Notes under the pieces: model-generated
What the model saw: the letters and a program-made list of their open reading frames with translations, nothing else
What the model was told of the DNA's origin: nothing
The model's database searches: none
Source: Pseudomonadota bacterium
GTDB lineage: Bacteria > Pseudomonadota > Gammaproteobacteria > Acidiferrobacterales > UBA6901
Assembly (NCBI GenBank): GCA_021785795.1
Contig: JAJYEK010000134.1
Coordinates: forward strand, 1-7,945
Direction: 5' to 3'
DNA length: 7,945 nucleotides
Part shown: positions 5,602 through 7,945 of the stretch, in pieces
Position numbering within the stretch: the stretch's first letter is position 1
Layout: each line of letters starts with the position of its first letter
Translations under genes and position numbers: made by a program

Positions 5602-6690
5602 TTATCTCACCGATAGAGCAAACTCCGCCATGTCGGTGGCAAAGGGATCGCTGCCCATTTTTGCCTGCTGCAGCAGTTCCTGCCCTCCGGACGAAAACTT
5701 CACAAGCGTCATGGCCGCGGCATAGCGCACATCAAAATGTGGTGACCCGAGAAATCGGGCAAGCTGCGCTTCGACGGAACCGTCGCAATGCAGGCTGGAG
5801 CGAATCGCAACGATCTGGACCACCGGGTCCGCTGAGCGAAACCCTCTGCTGATCAGATCGTCGCATACCCCCATGTTGTAGAGCGCACGCATCGCGGAAA
5901 TGCGGATGATCCGATCCTCACTGACCCGCGCATAATCGATCATGGCGTCCGTCATGCGCGCGAATTTTTCCTTGCCGATCGCGTTGATCAAGGCCGCCTT
6001 GTACTGCTCGCTCAGCGTCTCCGAGAAAAGGCAGTCCCGCATGACCTGATAAGCCGCGGCCACACCACTGCGTGAAATCAGAGACCTGATTGCAGTTCTG
6101 ACTGCACCTTCATCGTAACTGGCTGACAGAACCGGCCTCCTGTCCAGAAGCAACGAAAATTCCCTGAACTGCTCGGGCTCCCTGATCAGAATGGCGCAGG
6201 CCGACAGGCAGCTACCGAACACGCGCACAACTTCTTCATGCTCTGCGAAATTGCGTAGATACTCGAAATACGCCGGATCGCGCAGGTCAGCAAAAGCTCC
6301 GAGCGCCCGGCAACGGACCCCCCAATCCTCCGACGAAAGCGCGCTCTTCAGGATCAGGATCTCCGGCGACGCAGCAATCGCACTCTGTGCCCTGGAGATC
6401 TCCGCGTCGTCGTGAAAGGAGAAGCTGGCGAAGGCGCTGGCCAGACTCAGCGCCTCGTGAAAATTGCAAGGCGCGGTCACGGATGCGATCGTACCAGCAC
6501 ATAACGACACCAGTTCACCAGCATAAAACAGGATCTTCTCCTCCCTGCTGCGAGCGACGTTCACGACGTGACGCTTATGCAGTCCCAGCCCCACAAACAG
6601 GGTCGCCAGTGACGCGGCGAAAACGAAGATGATGCCGCGCAGCAGCAAGACGGTGATGTACGGGAAAGTCAGGCCATCAATCGTGTGCAT
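5602..6690 (-). CDS. HEAT-repeat protein with one N-terminal membrane helix
   Basis: 362 residues with ATG start and TAA stop. The start codon directly follows the TGA of the upstream gene, and AGAGG (6697-6701) lies 6 nt before it, so translation is probably coupled. A membrane helix at about 12-36 (YITVLLLRGIIFVFAASLAT onward) is followed by HKRHVVNVARSREEK. That positive cluster predicts the C-terminal domain on the cytoplasmic side. The remainder is alpha-helical, with HEAT-like units at about 121-168 (EDWGVRCRALGAFADL) and 258-342 (RIIRISAMRALYNMG, then DPVVQIVAIRSSL and HFDVRYAAAMTLVKF). HEAT solenoids bind proteins and have no catalytic site. Position between an outer-membrane exporter and a glycosyltransferase suggests a scaffold or regulator of the synthase. 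The exact family and partner are unknown. Confidence 0.8.
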   Translation of the reverse strand: MHTIDGLTFPYITVLLLRGIIFVFAASLATLFVGLGLHKRHVVNVARSREEKILFYAGELVSLCAGTIASVTAPCNFHEALSLASAFASFSFHDDAEISRAQSAIAASPEILILKSALSSEDWGVRCRALGAFADLRDPAYFEYLRNFAEHEEVVRVFGSCLSACAILIREPEQFREFSLLLDRRPVLSASYDEGAVRTAIRSLISRSGVAAAYQVMRDCLFSETLSEQYKAALINAIGKEKFARMTDAMIDYARVSEDRIIRISAMRALYNMGVCDDLISRGFRSADPVVQIVAIRSSLHCDGSVEAQLARFLGSPHFDVRYAAAMTLVKFSSGGQELLQQAKMGSDPFATDMAEFALSVR

Positions 6691-7945
6691 TCACCACCTC
6701 TTGATCAGCGAGACATCCACGCCGCTGCGGTCATAGAGGCCGGAGCGATGCTCATAGAACACATCGCCCTCCAGTGCAATCGTAGACGTGATCTGCTGTA
6801 TCCTTCCCAACTTGACACTGTCGCTTGGCGTGCGCAGTATGGCGCCGCTGACATTGAGCTGTTCTCCAGCCATGCCAGACGTCAGATACAGGAACGTCTT
6901 GTTTCCGTCCTGGGTCCATTGCGGCGCAAATAGGTAGCTGTAGGCACTGGTCTGCGGGACGTAATAAATTCCGGTCCTGATCGTCAATTTACGGTTCACG
7001 TCCAGGGCGACGCCCCCGAAAAAGACATTGGCGGACACCGTGGAAAAAACTAGGCGGCGCACGCCTCCATAGAGAGCGTAGTAGCGGTAATCCTTCGTGA
7101 GCGCAAACGCGGCGGATTCGCGCGCTAGGAATGTATTGCTGGGACTGTACGAGACGGCACATTCGCCGCTGTACCCGTGGCCGATGCGGAAATAGTAGTT
7201 GGCCCCGTATGAATCCGCGTTCTCCCCAAACCGATGCGCACGGATGGCGTCACCGACCAGGGTTCCGGAGGCCAGTGCGAGCTTCGCTCGCAGCCCCTCG
7301 TAGTAGTCCTCGCTCGGCGCAATACCGGAAGCGTGTGCCCGGCCAGCCAAGATGGCGATGGAATCGGGGTAAATCAGATCGTAGTTGCTGTCCAGGTCAG
7401 CGAGGACTGAGCGCTGCTGCGTCTTGGGCAGCGTCGCGTAAATCGACCTGGCATCCTGGTAACGTCTGGCATGCACGCTGGCCAGCACCGCCTGCCTGGC
7501 GAGGCCGGGATCACGCGGATAGCGTCGCGCGAGCTCGCTGTAGAGCTGCGCTGCGCGTGGCTCCTCATGGTTGGCCACGTAGGCACGCGCCAGGATCAGC
7601 CCGGCACGGTAGGGATCCGGACCCGAAGCATACAGCGGCGCTGCGATGCGGATCGCCCCCACAGCATCCCCCTGCCCGAGCAGGCGCTGTGCGCCGTCGA
7701 GGGCAATGCGGGCATTCAGAAGCCGCGCCTGCCTGGCGAGGCCGGGATCACGCGGATAGCGTCGCGCGAGCTCGCTGTAGAGCTGCGCTGCGCGTGGCTC
7801 CTCATGGTTGGCCACGTAGGCACGCGCCAGGATCAGCCCGGCACGGTAGGGATCCGGACCCGAAGCATACAGCGGCGCTGCGATGCGGATCGCCCCCACA
7901 GCATCCCCCTGCCCGAGCAGGCGCTGTGCGCCGTCGAGGGCAATG
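6691..7945 (-). CDS. TPR-containing outer-membrane beta-barrel protein (YaiO/PgaA-like), N-terminus missing
   Basis: 417 codons are visible and the frame is still open at the window edge; no start or signal peptide is seen. The N-terminal part is a helical TPR-like solenoid (for example LILARAYVANHEEPRAAQLY and SELARRYPRDPG), present twice because of a 237-bp duplication. A linker with YQDARSIYATLPKTQQ leads to a roughly 200-residue C-terminal domain. That domain is rich in alternating aromatic strands (ANYYFRIGHGYSG, YRYYALYGGVRRLVFS, LTIRTGIYYVPQTSAYSYLF) and ends SLIKRW, a C-terminal aromatic typical of proteins inserted by the BAM machinery. TPR plus barrel is the layout of PgaA, BcsC and YaiO exporters. 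The barrel size and strand spacing favour the YaiO family, whose E. coli member is encoded near the glycosyltransferase YaiP. Likely role: periplasmic guidance and outer-membrane export of the polysaccharide. Confidence 0.78.
   Translation of the reverse strand, partial: IALDGAQRLLGQGDAVGAIRIAAPLYASGPDPYRAGLILARAYVANHEEPRAAQLYSELARRYPRDPGLARQARLLNARIALDGAQRLLGQGDAVGAIRIAAPLYASGPDPYRAGLILARAYVANHEEPRAAQLYSELARRYPRDPGLARQAVLASVHARRYQDARSIYATLPKTQQRSVLADLDSNYDLIYPDSIAILAGRAHASGIAPSEDYYEGLRAKLALASGTLVGDAIRAHRFGENADSYGANYYFRIGHGYSGECAVSYSPSNTFLARESAAFALTKDYRYYALYGGVRRLVFSTVSANVFFGGVALDVNRKLTIRTGIYYVPQTSAYSYLFAPQWTQDGNKTFLYLTSGMAGEQLNVSGAILRTPSDSVKLGRIQQITSTIALEGDVFYEHRSGLYDRSGVDVSLIKRW
6694..6701 (-). 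promoter_or_regulatory. Ribosome-binding site of the HEAT-repeat gene
   Basis: The minus strand reads AGAGGTGG inside the last codons of the upstream gene, ending just before TGA-ATG. It fixes the ATG at 6690 and supports termination-reinitiation coupling of the two proteins. Confidence 0.65.
7489..7945. repeat. 237-bp tandem duplication inside the TPR region, second copy cut by window edge
   Basis: Positions 7489-7708 and 7726-7945 are identical over all 220 comparable bases, with a period of 237 bp, exactly 79 codons, so the frame is kept. The unit encodes the TPR-like segment from LARQARLLNARIALDG through RRYPRDPG. Identity at silent positions too means a very recent duplication, ongoing homogenisation, or an assembly artefact. 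The window stops inside copy two, so the number of copies is unknown. Confidence 0.92.

Noticed and set aside
1..7945. CRISPR array or insertion sequence
   Set aside because: There are no short regularly spaced repeats, no transposase-like protein and no terminal inverted repeats. The only sizeable direct repeat is the coding 237-bp duplication.

Overview
The window comes from a GC-rich Gram-negative bacterium, most likely a gamma- or betaproteobacterium. The evidence is a YccA-type Bax-inhibitor C-terminus, a lipobox signal peptide, and an outer-membrane beta-barrel protein that ends in a C-terminal Trp. Nothing visible fixes the genus.

Layout. Positions 1-125 hold the last 40 residues of a YccA/BI-1 family membrane protein. 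Positions 126-538 hold no convincing gene but several hairpins, including a perfect 13-bp stem at 457-487. A sigma70-like promoter overlapped by an inverted repeat (539-589) precedes a plus-strand array: an ArsR-family regulator (604-957), a small Met-rich ORF overlapping it by ATGA (954-1199), and a SAM-dependent methyltransferase broken into at least five frame segments (about 1219-1958). Next is a putative lipoprotein with a GH18-like TIM-barrel domain (1999-3137). Its signal peptide and its catalytic part lie in different frames.

The minus strand from the right edge to 3252 carries an intact, co-oriented cluster. In transcription order it encodes a TPR + beta-barrel outer-membrane protein of YaiO/PgaA type (partial, 7945-6691), a membrane-anchored HEAT-repeat protein (6690-5602, directly abutting), a processive family-2 glycosyltransferase (5348-3930), and a small membrane-anchored HCX5R cysteine phosphatase (3773-3252). 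The GH18-like lipoprotein gene converges on this cluster.

How they may work together. The glycosyltransferase would polymerise and translocate a polysaccharide across the inner membrane. The TPR/beta-barrel protein would take it through the periplasm and outer membrane. The HEAT protein (predicted cytoplasmic repeats), the phosphatase (predicted periplasmic domain) and the GH-like lipoprotein are candidate regulatory or processing parts. This resembles the Pga, Bcs and YaiO/YaiP logic, but no recognisable PgaB, PgaD or BcsB is visible, so it may be a little-described synthase-dependent exopolysaccharide system.

Two structural points stand out. The outer-membrane gene has a 237-bp tandem duplication, identical over the 220 bp that can be compared and cut by the window edge. 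Gene decay is confined to about 604-2275, while the minus-strand genes are clean.
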